This document shows positions 21,784 through 30,031 of a stretch of DNA of 51,847 nucleotides, one piece after another. Origin of the DNA: Acidobacteriota bacterium (lineage in GTDB: Bacteria; Acidobacteriota; Polarisedimenticolia; Gp22-AA2). The DNA is taken from the NCBI GenBank assembly GCA_018606725.1, contig JAGYID010000007.1:1-51847 (forward strand). Direction: 5' to 3'. The first letter of the stretch is position 1. Each line of letters opens with the position of its first letter. Below the pieces are notes generated by a model that was not told the origin of the DNA, searched no databases, and worked only from the letters and a program-made list of their open reading frames with translations. Made by a program: the position numbers and the translations under genes.

Positions 21784-22708
21784 CCCGGTTCCGCCGCTGA
21801 TCCTCGAGGTGGCCCGGATCGGCCTCGAGGTGCGGAGCGAGGATCCGGACGTCACCCTGGTCGCCGAGCCGGCGCACCTGCCGTTCCTGTCGGAGACGGG
21901 GGTCGACGACTGCGCGACGGTGGTGTTCGCGCCGGCGGGCGGGCGCAAGGCGCGCCGCCGTCCCGGCAAGACGCTGTTCGAGACCGGCTCGGTCTGGCGG
22001 CTGGAGGAGATCGGCGAGAACCACCTCCTGACCTTCCGCTCGCCGATCTTCGGCCTGGAGCCGTACCTGTCGGTCGAGTTCGACCGCGACTACTCCCGCG
22101 GCCGCGGCGAGACCCTCGCCGGCGGGCCGATCCTGATCGGCGGCGGCGAGATGCACCCGTTCGTCTATCCGTTCGATGAGGTCGTGTTCCTGGCCCGGCT
22201 GGCGCGCTCGCGCGGCGTGCTGGTGCACGCCTGCGGTCTGTCGTTCGGAGGGCGGGGCGTGCTGTTCCTCGGCACCTCCGGCGCCGGCAAGAGCACCACG
22301 GCCAAGCTGTGGCAGGAGCGCGGCGGAGTGACCGTCCTCAGCGACGATCGGATCGCCATCCGTCCCGAGGACGGCGGCTACCGGATCTACGGCACGCCGT
22401 GGCACGGAGAGGCGGGCCTGGAAGCGCCGGCCTCCGCCCGCCTCGAAGCGGTGTTCATCCTCGAGCAGGCGCCCCGCAACCGCATCGTCGACATCGCGCC
22501 GTCGGCGGCGGTGGCCCAGATGATGGTGCGCGCCTTCCCCGCCATGTGGGACCAGGAGGGGCTCGAGTTCGCGGTCCGCTTCCTGGCCGAACTCGCCGAC
22601 CGGCTGCCGGTGCGGCGCCTGCAGTTCATCCCGGATCGGACGGCCGTCGAATGCGTCCTGGCGATCCTCGACGAAGGCGGCGCCGATGGGGAGGGAGCGG
22701 CTCGATGA
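21773..22708 (+). CDS. HPr kinase-like P-loop kinase
   Basis: The 311-residue protein has an HprK-like kinase core. The P-loop is 'FLGTSGAGKSTTAKLW' (about 166-180), preceded by 'LVHACGLSFGGRGVL', a typical HprK lead-in with His152. 'VTVLSDDRIAIRP' is the Walker B-like acidic pair, and 'GTPWHGEAG' the following loop. The N-terminal half (residues 1-140) has no recognised HprK domain and is mostly beta-rich. The phosphocarrier HPr is not encoded nearby, so the target is probably something else. In paeninodin-type lasso clusters, HprK homologues phosphorylate the peptide's C-terminal Ser; here the neighbouring peptide ends in Ser. ATG 21773 overlaps the peptide gene by 11 bp. Confidence 0.82.
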   Translation: MARNPVPPLILEVARIGLEVRSEDPDVTLVAEPAHLPFLSETGVDDCATVVFAPAGGRKARRRPGKTLFETGSVWRLEEIGENHLLTFRSPIFGLEPYLSVEFDRDYSRGRGETLAGGPILIGGGEMHPFVYPFDEVVFLARLARSRGVLVHACGLSFGGRGVLFLGTSGAGKSTTAKLWQERGGVTVLSDDRIAIRPEDGGYRIYGTPWHGEAGLEAPASARLEAVFILEQAPRNRIVDIAPSAAVAQMMVRAFPAMWDQEGLEFAVRFLAELADRLPVRRLQFIPDRTAVECVLAILDEGGADGEGAAR

Positions 22709-25065
22709 GGAGCAGGCTCCACGCCCTGGAGACGCCGACGCCCCGGAGCGCAGCCGCGCCGCCGGCCACGCCGATCCTGCTGGCCGACCGGGACGGCGTC
22801 GCCTTCGTGGTGGCGGCGGATGAGACGGCCGATGACGCGACCGTCCCGCGCCGCGCCGGTGCCCACGGGACCGCGGTCGTGACCATCCCGGTCAGCGCCG
22901 AGGAGCTGCGCGGCACCGAGCTGCAGAGCGCCACCGATGGGGCGATCCGGCCGCGGGTCGCGCCCCGGCCCGATCTCCTCTCCCCCGCGCTGGTGCGGCT
23001 GATCTCGCGCGAACACCGCGAGCTCAGCCTGCAGCCCGGTCGCGACGGCCTCCGGGCGGCGCTGGTGAGCGCCCAGAACGACGAGCAGCCGTATCCGGTG
23101 GCACCCAAGGACGCCGCCGGTCTCCTGGCGGCGGTGTTTCTGAACGCCCCGCGTGGCGTGGTGCAGGTCGGCTCGGGTCGCGCGTCGCGCGTCCTGGTCT
23201 CCGTCCGCCCGGGGCCGCGCCGGCACGAGTACCGGCTGCGGCTGGCGGGGACGGTCACAGCACCGCCGCCGGCCGCTCTCGGAGAGGCCGGTCTGTCCCC
23301 CGCGGCGCTCGAGATCCTGCACGAAGTGATCGACCAGCGGGCGGGTCTCCTGCTGGTCGCGGGCGGCCCGTCGTCCGGCCGGAGCCTCAGCCTCGACCTG
23401 ATCGCCACGGCGCTCCTGGCGCGCGGCCGGAGCGGCGCCCGGATCGGATCGCGCGGGACGGCGACGCACAGCGATCTGCCATCGCTCGCCGGGACCCTGC
23501 TCGACTGGCCATTCCCGGAGAGCCTGCTCGCCACCCGTCCTGACTTCATCCAGATCGACCGCCTCGAAGGCCCGGGCGGGCTCCTGCTCGCCGCCCGGCT
23601 CGCCGCCAGCGGCACCCTGGTCATCGCCGGCACGCCTGCCGGAGAGCCGGAAGCACTGCTGCGCGCTGCGCTCCGCCGCCTCGACGCCGGAGCCGCCCCG
23701 GCCGTGCCCCTGGCGGTGCTGGGGCAGACTCTCTTGAGGACCGTCTGCCGCCGCTGCGCCGGACGCGAACCGCTGTCGGCGGCGGCGCTCCGCCGCTACG
23801 GCTTCCACCGCCGCGACCTCGAGGAGATCGACCGGCGCGGCGGCATGACGATCCAGCGCGGCGCGGGGTGCCCCGACTGCGCCGGCACCGGCGCCGCCGG
23901 GTTGACCGGCGCCTTCGATCTGGCGGGCGCGGAGGAGGTGGCGGCCTCCCTGCCGCGGCTGCGCGAGGAAGGCTGGCGCAAGGTCCTGCAGGGCCAGGTC
24001 TGCTTCGAGGATGTGGCGCTGCTCCCGGGAGCGCACCGCGAGATGCGCACCTTCCGCGAGATCCTGGTGCTGGCGGGGTGCGGCGCCGCCCCCCTCGACG
24101 AAGCGGCGGCCTCACCCGACGGGGCGGCGGGCCGCCCGGCGCGGGAGGCGGCGTCGTCCGGCGTCGCGGGCCCCGCGGACGGTCCCCTTCTGGAACATGC
24201 GGTCACCATGACGCGGCTGTTCGCCGCGGCGCGCGCCAGCGCGGTGGGAGACCTCGGCGCGCCGCTGCGCGAAGAGTTCCGCCGGCTGGCGCGCGCCGTG
24301 GCGGAACATGGCGCCGGCGGCGACCCCCTCGCACCGCGTCTGGTGCCATCGGAGGGATTCGACCTCGCGGCGCATGCGGTCAACACGGCGCTGATCGCCA
24401 CCCGCATCGGCACGCGCCTCGGCGGCGACTCCGACCCGGTCGAGCTCGCCGCCCTGGCGCTCCTGCACGATGTCGGGCTGCTGCGCATCGTCGTCCCTGG
24501 AGCCGCCAGCCCAGCCGTGCTGTTCGAAGAAGAGCTCGACACCGACGGCGAGCGGCTGCGCCCGGGCGGCGCCCTCGAGCGGTTCGGACCCGATGCGGCG
24601 GCCCTGGCCGATCTGGTCACCGCCAGCCACGACCTGCTGACCTTCCGCACTCCCGCGCCCGACGAGCGCGCCCGCGCCGACGCCCGCGCCCAACTTGTGG
24701 CGGTGGCGAGCCTCATGGATCTGCGGCTGCACGGGCCGCAGCCGCAGCGCGCCGCCGACCTGAACGAGGCGACCTCGATCATCATGGAGCAGCATGGCCG
24801 GCGCTTCAGCCGGGCGGTGCTGCGGGCCCTCCTCAAGGCGATCCCGGTGTTCCCGATCGGCGCCCTGGTCGAGCTCAGCAGCGGCGATCGGGCCCGGGTG
24901 GTGGCGCTCAACGAAGACAACCACTTCCGCCCGCGCGTCGAGATCACCTCGGCGGCCGGCGGCGAGATCCTGAGCGAGCGCCGGGTGGTCGACCTGGCGC
25001 GCGCACCGTTCCTGCACATCCGCCAGCGGCTGCCGCAGACCGCCGGCGGCAGGTCACGCCCGTGA
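22705..25065 (+). CDS. Degenerate GspE/PilB-like ATPase fused to an HD-GYP-like domain
   Basis: The 786-residue protein starts at ATG 22705, overlapping the kinase stop, with GGAG 7 bases before; the track's 22309 start is too early. Residues 90-450 resemble a type II secretion/type IV pilus ATPase: 'LEILHEVIDQRAGLLLVAGGPSSGRSLSLDLIATAL' where GPTGSGKT would stand, then the zinc pairs 'CRRC' and 'CPDC' with 'GTGAAGLTGAFDL'. The P-loop Lys is replaced by Arg, so ATP hydrolysis is doubtful. Residues 550-786 resemble an HD-GYP phosphodiesterase with 'HAVNTALIATRI' and 'ALALLHDVG' (H588-D589), and the family's C-terminal 'IPVFPIGALVELSSGDRARVV'. The HHE and GYP motifs are missing, so cyclic-di-GMP hydrolysis is uncertain. 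A regulator or sensor in polysaccharide export is an inference. Confidence 0.68.
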   Translation: MRSRLHALETPTPRSAAAPPATPILLADRDGVAFVVAADETADDATVPRRAGAHGTAVVTIPVSAEELRGTELQSATDGAIRPRVAPRPDLLSPALVRLISREHRELSLQPGRDGLRAALVSAQNDEQPYPVAPKDAAGLLAAVFLNAPRGVVQVGSGRASRVLVSVRPGPRRHEYRLRLAGTVTAPPPAALGEAGLSPAALEILHEVIDQRAGLLLVAGGPSSGRSLSLDLIATALLARGRSGARIGSRGTATHSDLPSLAGTLLDWPFPESLLATRPDFIQIDRLEGPGGLLLAARLAASGTLVIAGTPAGEPEALLRAALRRLDAGAAPAVPLAVLGQTLLRTVCRRCAGREPLSAAALRRYGFHRRDLEEIDRRGGMTIQRGAGCPDCAGTGAAGLTGAFDLAGAEEVAASLPRLREEGWRKVLQGQVCFEDVALLPGAHREMRTFREILVLAGCGAAPLDEAAASPDGAAGRPAREAASSGVAGPADGPLLEHAVTMTRLFAAARASAVGDLGAPLREEFRRLARAVAEHGAGGDPLAPRLVPSEGFDLAAHAVNTALIATRIGTRLGGDSDPVELAALALLHDVGLLRIVVPGAASPAVLFEEELDTDGERLRPGGALERFGPDAAALADLVTASHDLLTFRTPAPDERARADARAQLVAVASLMDLRLHGPQPQRAADLNEATSIIMEQHGRRFSRAVLRALLKAIPVFPIGALVELSSGDRARVVALNEDNHFRPRVEITSAAGGEILSERRVVDLARAPFLHIRQRLPQTAGGRSRP

Positions 25066-26465
25066 GCCGGGCTCCTGATTCGGCGCTTGACACGGATCCC
25101 GCCGCGCGCGACGCGGCCCCTGTCCTGGAGGCCCTCATGAACATCGGTCAGCACACCCTGGTCCCCGTCACCGGGTCGAGCATGCGCCCGACGCTCCTGC
25201 CCGGCGATGCCGTCGAGGTCGGCCCGTTCCACGGCCTGCCGCGGCCCGGGCAGATCGTGCTGGCCCGCGCGGCCTCTGGCCTGGTGGTGCATCGCCTGGT
25301 GCGCGTCGATCTGGTGGACGGCCGGCGCTCGTACCGGCTGCGGGGCGACGCCGAGCGCGCCATGGACGCGGGGCTGCCGCGCCAGTGCCTGCTCGGGCGG
25401 GTGCGCGCTCTCGTCCGCCAGGGCCGGCGGCTGGAGATCGACGACCGCCCCCTGGCGCTCCGTCGCCAGCTCCTGGGCCTCGCCCTGCTCCGGCGCCGCG
25501 GCCGGCTGCTGCGCGCCGCCGGGGTGCTGCTGGTGAGCGCCTTGTGCGTCCTCGGCTGGACCGCCGCCCAGGAGGGGATCGCCCCGGCCCCCGACTACCG
25601 CTTCGGGCCCGGCGACACGTTGTCGCTGCGACTCTGGGACGGCCAGAAGATTGGCGAGCACAAGCTGACGGTGCAGAGCGACGGCGAGGCGTTCCTGCCG
25701 ATCACCGGCATCGGCTCGATGACCGTCTCCGGCCTGACGGTCTCCGATCTCAAGAAGACCCTCGAGGACCGCCTCCGCATGATCTTCAAGGACGTCCGCA
25801 TTGAGCTGCTGGTGATCAAGTACGCCAGCCACCCGGTCCATTTGATGGGCGAGGTCCGCAGCACCACCCGCGTCGACAGCGGCCCGGGCCAGTGGCCGCT
25901 GCGCGGCGCCTCGCGGGTCGTCGAGTTCCTCGCCGAGCACGGCGGCGCGTCGGAGGACGCCGATCTGATGCACATCCTGATCGCCAAGCCGTCGGGGGCG
26001 CGCCGCGAGGTCAACCTGTACCGCGCCGTGTTCCACGGCGCGATGGATGACAACCCGGTGCTCGAGTCCGGTGACTTCGTGTTCGTGCCGACGATGGGGA
26101 TGCGCAACAGCCGCGTCTTCGTCCTCGGCGAGGTGCGGCAGCCGGGCGCCATCCCGATCATGGACCGGCTCGGCCTGGTCGAGGCGATCTCGCGCGCCGC
26201 CGGCTTCACGCAATGGGGCTACATGAAGGGCGTCGTGGTGCTGCGCCGCGGCGCCAACGGCCAGACCGAGATGCAGATCGCCGACTTCAAGAAGATGCAC
26301 AAGGAAGGCGATTTGTCGGCCGACATCCCATTGCAGCCGGGCGACGTGATCTACGTCCCGCGGCGCGCCATCCTGACCGTCCAGGAGGTGTTCTCGATCA
26401 TCAACCCGTCGCTGCAGGCCCTCGAATCGATCTACATCCTGGACAGCTTCCAGAACAACAACTGA
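25062..26465 (+). CDS. Ser/His signal-peptidase-like domain fused to Wza-like polysaccharide export protein
   Basis: This 467-residue protein starts at GTG 25062 (GTGA overlap); ATG 25137, with a strong GGAG box, is an alternative. Residues 30-120 resemble S24/S26 peptidases: 'VTGSSMRPTLLPGD' (Ser40), 'GLVVHRLVRV' (His77 instead of the bacterial Lys) and 'YRLRGDAERAMD' (Asp96 or Asp102). Ser-His-Asp is typical of ER/archaeal-type enzymes. A hydrophobic segment (about 149-168) follows. Residues 175-467 are a polysaccharide export domain and SLBB repeats ('YRFGPGDTLSLRLW', 'VFVLGEVRQPGAIPIMDRLGLVEAISRAAG', 'LQPGDVIYVPRRAI'). No ATG or GTG with an SD lies just before the export domain, so a true fusion is likeliest. 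The peptidase would face the cytoplasm if the hydrophobic segment is N-in. Confidence 0.75.
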   Translation: MSRAPDSALDTDPAARDAAPVLEALMNIGQHTLVPVTGSSMRPTLLPGDAVEVGPFHGLPRPGQIVLARAASGLVVHRLVRVDLVDGRRSYRLRGDAERAMDAGLPRQCLLGRVRALVRQGRRLEIDDRPLALRRQLLGLALLRRRGRLLRAAGVLLVSALCVLGWTAAQEGIAPAPDYRFGPGDTLSLRLWDGQKIGEHKLTVQSDGEAFLPITGIGSMTVSGLTVSDLKKTLEDRLRMIFKDVRIELLVIKYASHPVHLMGEVRSTTRVDSGPGQWPLRGASRVVEFLAEHGGASEDADLMHILIAKPSGARREVNLYRAVFHGAMDDNPVLESGDFVFVPTMGMRNSRVFVLGEVRQPGAIPIMDRLGLVEAISRAAGFTQWGYMKGVVVLRRGANGQTEMQIADFKKMHKEGDLSADIPLQPGDVIYVPRRAILTVQEVFSIINPSLQALESIYILDSFQNNN

Positions 26466-26466
26466 C

Positions 26467-28653
26467 ATGGGCGCGCAGTACGACCTCAATCTTCAGGACT
26501 ACGTCCGCATCCTCCGGCGGCGATGGAAGATCGTCGCCGGATGCTGCGTGGGGCTGGGGCTCCTGACCTTCATCCTCACGCCCCGGCCGGCGCAGGTCTT
26601 CGAGGCGAGCGCCCGCGTCAAGTGGAGCCGCAGCGACAGCGTCACGGGGCTGTTCGTCGAGGCGTTCACCTGGAGCCCGGGCGACGACCTGGCGACGCAG
26701 GCGCAGATCATCACCAGCAAGCCGGTCGCCTTCAGGGCGGCGCAGCGTCTCGGACGGCTGCCTCAGGAGGCCAGCCTCGACGGCGTGCTTCAAGACAAGA
26801 CCCAGTCGACGGTCCTGGACGCGCTGCTGCAGACCTACACGGCCCGCCCGGTCGAGAACACCTCGCTCATCGAGATCAAGAGCGCCTGTCCCGACCCGGA
26901 CGTCGCCGTCCAGGTCGCCAACGCCGTCATGCTGGAGTACATCACCCGGCACACCTTCGAGCGCAACCGCCAGGCGATCGAGGCGCGCGAATTCGTGGCG
27001 CGCCAGGTCGCCGAGGTCGGCGCCCGCCTGCGCGCCGCCGAGGAGCGCCTGACCCGCTTCAAGGAGGCCAACATCGGCGCCAGCATGCCCGACGCAAAGG
27101 AGATCCAGTTCTTCCAGGATGAGGCGGGCCAGACCGAGGCGCGCATCGTCTCGCTGCAGGGTCTCGTGTCGCTGCTGTCGCAGCCGGGCGATCCGGGTTC
27201 CTCTCCCGAGCTCCTGCTGGTGGATCTCAAGGAGGAGGGGCTGGCGATCCTGCGCCAGCAGCTCGCCGATCTGGAGGGACGCAAGCGGCAGCTGCAGATC
27301 TTCCAGCGCGACGACGCCCCGGAGGTGGCCCAGGTCCAGCAGCAGATCGCCGGCCTGACCGGGCGGATGCGGCGCGAAGCGACCACCGCGCTCAACCTGG
27401 TGCTGGAGCGCAAGAAGACCATCGACCAGAAGCTGGAGCGCTTCCCGCGGGCCGAGCAGACGCTGCTGCAGCTGCAGCGCGACGTGGCGGTGAACTCCGA
27501 GGCCTACGAGATGCTCATGCGCAAGCACCAGGAGGCGCTGATCAAGGAGGCCGACAAGGTCCAGGAGCTGTCGGTCGTCGAGATGGCGGCCCACGCCGCG
27601 CCGCGGCAGCTTCCCGGACGACCGCTGCGCTCGTTCGTCGCGGTGGTCGTGGGGCTGCTGCTCGGGCTGGTCGGCGCCTTCCTGGCGGAGACCCTCGACA
27701 CCTCCATCGGCAGCATCGAGGATGTCGAGGATTACCTCGGCCTGTCGGTCATCGGCGTCGTGCCGCACATCGACACGGAGACCACGCGGCGCCAGATCAT
27801 GAAGGCCAACCCGTCGATCGCCTCCGACCCGACCCTCGAGGGCCTGGCCACGCTGGTGACCCAGTTCGCGCCGCAGTCGCCGGTGGCGGAGGCGTTCCGC
27901 TCGCTGCGCACCAACATCGAGTTCTCCCGCATCGGCAAGGCAGGCCGCACCTTCCTGTTCACCTCGGCGTCGCCGTGCGAGGGCAAGTCGACCACGGTCG
28001 CCAACCTCGGCGTGGCGATGGCGCAGATGGGCAAGAAGACGCTGGTGTGGGACTGCGATCTGCGCAGCCCGGCCCTGTCGCGCATCTTCGGTGTGCCGCG
28101 GCAGCCGGGCTTCACGCACGTCGCCCTCGGCATGGCCCGCCTGGACGACGTGCTGCATCGCTTCTCGGAGGTGTTCATCGGCCGCACCGACATGCGGTCC
28201 ATGCTGACCTCCGCCGGGCTCGAGAACCTGCACATCCTGACCGCCGGCGCCCTGCCGCCCAACCCGTCCGAGCTGCTCGCCTCGGCGCTGTTCAGCGACT
28301 TCGTCGTCGAGGTCGCGTCGCGGTTCGATGTCATCCTGATCGACGCGCCGCCGATCCTGCCGGTCACCGATGCAGTCGTCCTGTCGACCCGGGTCGATGG
28401 CGTGGTCCTGGTCTACCAGCTGGGCCGGGTCGGCCGGGCGGCCCTCAAGCGGGCCAAGTCGCACCTCGACAACGTGCACGCCGCCGTCCGGGGCATCGTG
28501 CTGAACGACGTCAAGGCCGAGGTCAGCAACTACACCCCGGACATGCAGTACATCTATCAGCAATACCAGGGCGGACCGCGCGATCAGGCGAGCGAAACGC
28601 CGCGTGATTCCGACTCGGAACGCCCCCCTCGCGCCGCCACCGGCGAGCGCTGA
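26467..28653 (+). CDS. Wzz-type chain-length regulator with bacterial tyrosine kinase
   Basis: The 728-residue protein is a Wzc-type polysaccharide co-polymerase. Residues 1-40 hold a first membrane helix ('WKIVAGCCVGLGLLTFIL'), then a long coiled-coil-rich periplasmic part, and a second helix near 388-408 ('SFVAVVVGLLLGLVGAFLAE'). The cytoplasmic BY-kinase domain has Walker A 'SASPCEGKSTTVANL' near 500, Walker A' 'LVWDCDLRSPALSRIF' near 527 and Walker B 'FDVILIDAPPIL' near 622. The C-terminus carries four closely spaced Tyr in 'NYTPDMQYIYQQYQGG', the autophosphorylation cluster. It acts with the Wza-like protein one base upstream. No dedicated phosphatase of the LMW type is seen in the window. 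Confidence 0.93.
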   Translation: MGAQYDLNLQDYVRILRRRWKIVAGCCVGLGLLTFILTPRPAQVFEASARVKWSRSDSVTGLFVEAFTWSPGDDLATQAQIITSKPVAFRAAQRLGRLPQEASLDGVLQDKTQSTVLDALLQTYTARPVENTSLIEIKSACPDPDVAVQVANAVMLEYITRHTFERNRQAIEAREFVARQVAEVGARLRAAEERLTRFKEANIGASMPDAKEIQFFQDEAGQTEARIVSLQGLVSLLSQPGDPGSSPELLLVDLKEEGLAILRQQLADLEGRKRQLQIFQRDDAPEVAQVQQQIAGLTGRMRREATTALNLVLERKKTIDQKLERFPRAEQTLLQLQRDVAVNSEAYEMLMRKHQEALIKEADKVQELSVVEMAAHAAPRQLPGRPLRSFVAVVVGLLLGLVGAFLAETLDTSIGSIEDVEDYLGLSVIGVVPHIDTETTRRQIMKANPSIASDPTLEGLATLVTQFAPQSPVAEAFRSLRTNIEFSRIGKAGRTFLFTSASPCEGKSTTVANLGVAMAQMGKKTLVWDCDLRSPALSRIFGVPRQPGFTHVALGMARLDDVLHRFSEVFIGRTDMRSMLTSAGLENLHILTAGALPPNPSELLASALFSDFVVEVASRFDVILIDAPPILPVTDAVVLSTRVDGVVLVYQLGRVGRAALKRAKSHLDNVHAAVRGIVLNDVKAEVSNYTPDMQYIYQQYQGGPRDQASETPRDSDSERPPRAATGER

Positions 28654-28666
28654 CGGAGGGCGTGGC

Positions 28667-30031
28667 GTGCACGCCGAGGCCCTGTCGACCCGCCGGCGCG
28701 GGCTCATGCTGGGAGCCCTGGGGGCCGCCCTCGTCGCCCTGGCCCTCTGGATCGGCTCGGCGCCCCCGGTCCTGCCGCTCGCCGCCGTCGGCGCGGCGGT
28801 GCTGTTCCTGGTCACCCTTCTCAACGTCGACGCCGGCCTGGTGATCATCATCCTGTCGATGCTCCTGTCGCCGGAGATCCCGCTGGGCGGGGTGGGCGGC
28901 TTCGGCATCGAGGGACAGCGCAGCGTGATCCTGCGCACCGAGGACGTGGTGCTGCTGCTGGTCGGTCTCGCCTGGATGGCGCGCATGGCGATTCACAAGG
29001 ATCTCGGGGCCATCCGCCGCAGCCCGCTGAACGGCTGGATCTCCGCCTACGTCGCCGCCTGCCTGCTGTCGACGCTCCTCGGCATCGACGCCGGCCGGGT
29101 CCGCATGATGCAGGGGCTCGCCTTCGTCCTGAAATACGTCGAGTACTTCATCCTGTTCTTCCTGACCCTCAACTACGTGCGCGGCGAGACGCAGCTGCGG
29201 CGCCTGCTGGCGGCGGTGCTGATCACCGCCGCCCTGATCGCCGTCTATGCCGGCTGGCAGATCCCCTCCGGGGCCCGGCCCTCGGCGCCGTTCGAGGGGA
29301 AGGAGGGCGAACCGAACACGCTCGGCGGCTATCTGGTGCTGATCTTCTGCCTGTCGGCCGCCCTGGCGCAGACCTGCGTCGAGCGCCGCTGGCGACGCGG
29401 CGCCCTCCTCCTCGCCGCCGCCACGCTGCCGCCGCTGGTCGCCACGCTGTCGCGCAGCTCCTGGCTGGCGCTCGCCGCCGGCGCCGCCGTCCTGCTGGCG
29501 CTGGCGCCCGAGCGCCGCGCCTTCGGCATCGCCATGCTCCTGGCCGCGGCGCTGCTGCTGCTGATCCATCCGAAGAGCGTCGAGGAGCGGATCGACTACA
29601 CCCTGCATGGCGAGCCTGGCGCCGGGGCGACCCACCGGCTGCAGCTCGATCCGTCGGCCGAGGCGCGGCTCTCCTCCTGGGGACGGGCGATCGACGGCTG
29701 GCTCGAGCACCCGTTGCTGGGACGCGGGGTCACCGGCTTCGGATTCTTCGACGCCCAGTATTTCCGCGCCCTGGTCGAGCTCGGAGCGCTCGGTTTCGCC
29801 GCCTTCGCCGGCCTGCTGTATGCCTGCGGGACGCTGTTCTGGCGGGCCCACCGGATCCTCCGGGAGCCGCTGCACCGCGGCCTGGCGCTCGGCATGGTCG
29901 CCGGCTTCGCCGCCCTGCTGACGCATGCGATCGGCACCAACACCTTCATCCTCATCCGGATCATGGAGCCGTTCTGGCTGCTCACCGGCCTGGTGGTGGC
30001 GGCGCTGACCCTGGAGGAGGCGCGCGCATGA
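28667..30031 (+). CDS. O-antigen ligase/Wzy-like membrane protein
   Basis: I start it at GTG 28667, which has GGAGGG 6 bases upstream and follows the kinase stop by 13 bases; the track's ATG 28604 would overlap the kinase gene by 50 bp. The 454-residue protein has about ten hydrophobic segments and the Wzy_C-type loop with 'LVATLSRSSWLALAAG' and 'RLSSWGRAIDGWLEHPLLGRGVTGFGFFDAQY'. Proteins of this family polymerise repeat units or ligate them to a carrier. It is the only polymerase candidate in this locus, so a Wzy role is the reasonable reading, but ligase activity cannot be excluded. Confidence 0.82.
   Translation: MHAEALSTRRRGLMLGALGAALVALALWIGSAPPVLPLAAVGAAVLFLVTLLNVDAGLVIIILSMLLSPEIPLGGVGGFGIEGQRSVILRTEDVVLLLVGLAWMARMAIHKDLGAIRRSPLNGWISAYVAACLLSTLLGIDAGRVRMMQGLAFVLKYVEYFILFFLTLNYVRGETQLRRLLAAVLITAALIAVYAGWQIPSGARPSAPFEGKEGEPNTLGGYLVLIFCLSAALAQTCVERRWRRGALLLAAATLPPLVATLSRSSWLALAAGAAVLLALAPERRAFGIAMLLAAALLLLIHPKSVEERIDYTLHGEPGAGATHRLQLDPSAEARLSSWGRAIDGWLEHPLLGRGVTGFGFFDAQYFRALVELGALGFAAFAGLLYACGTLFWRAHRILREPLHRGLALGMVAGFAALLTHAIGTNTFILIRIMEPFWLLTGLVVAALTLEEARA

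Noticed and set aside
23796-26489. 897-residue minus-strand ORF opposite the HD-GYP fusion and Wza-like genes
   Set aside because: Antisense frame with no recognisable domain; plus-strand genes carry clear motifs and coupled starts.
26401-28986. 861-residue minus-strand ORF opposite the tyrosine kinase gene
   Set aside because: Antisense shadow; the plus-strand Wzz/BY-kinase is unambiguous.
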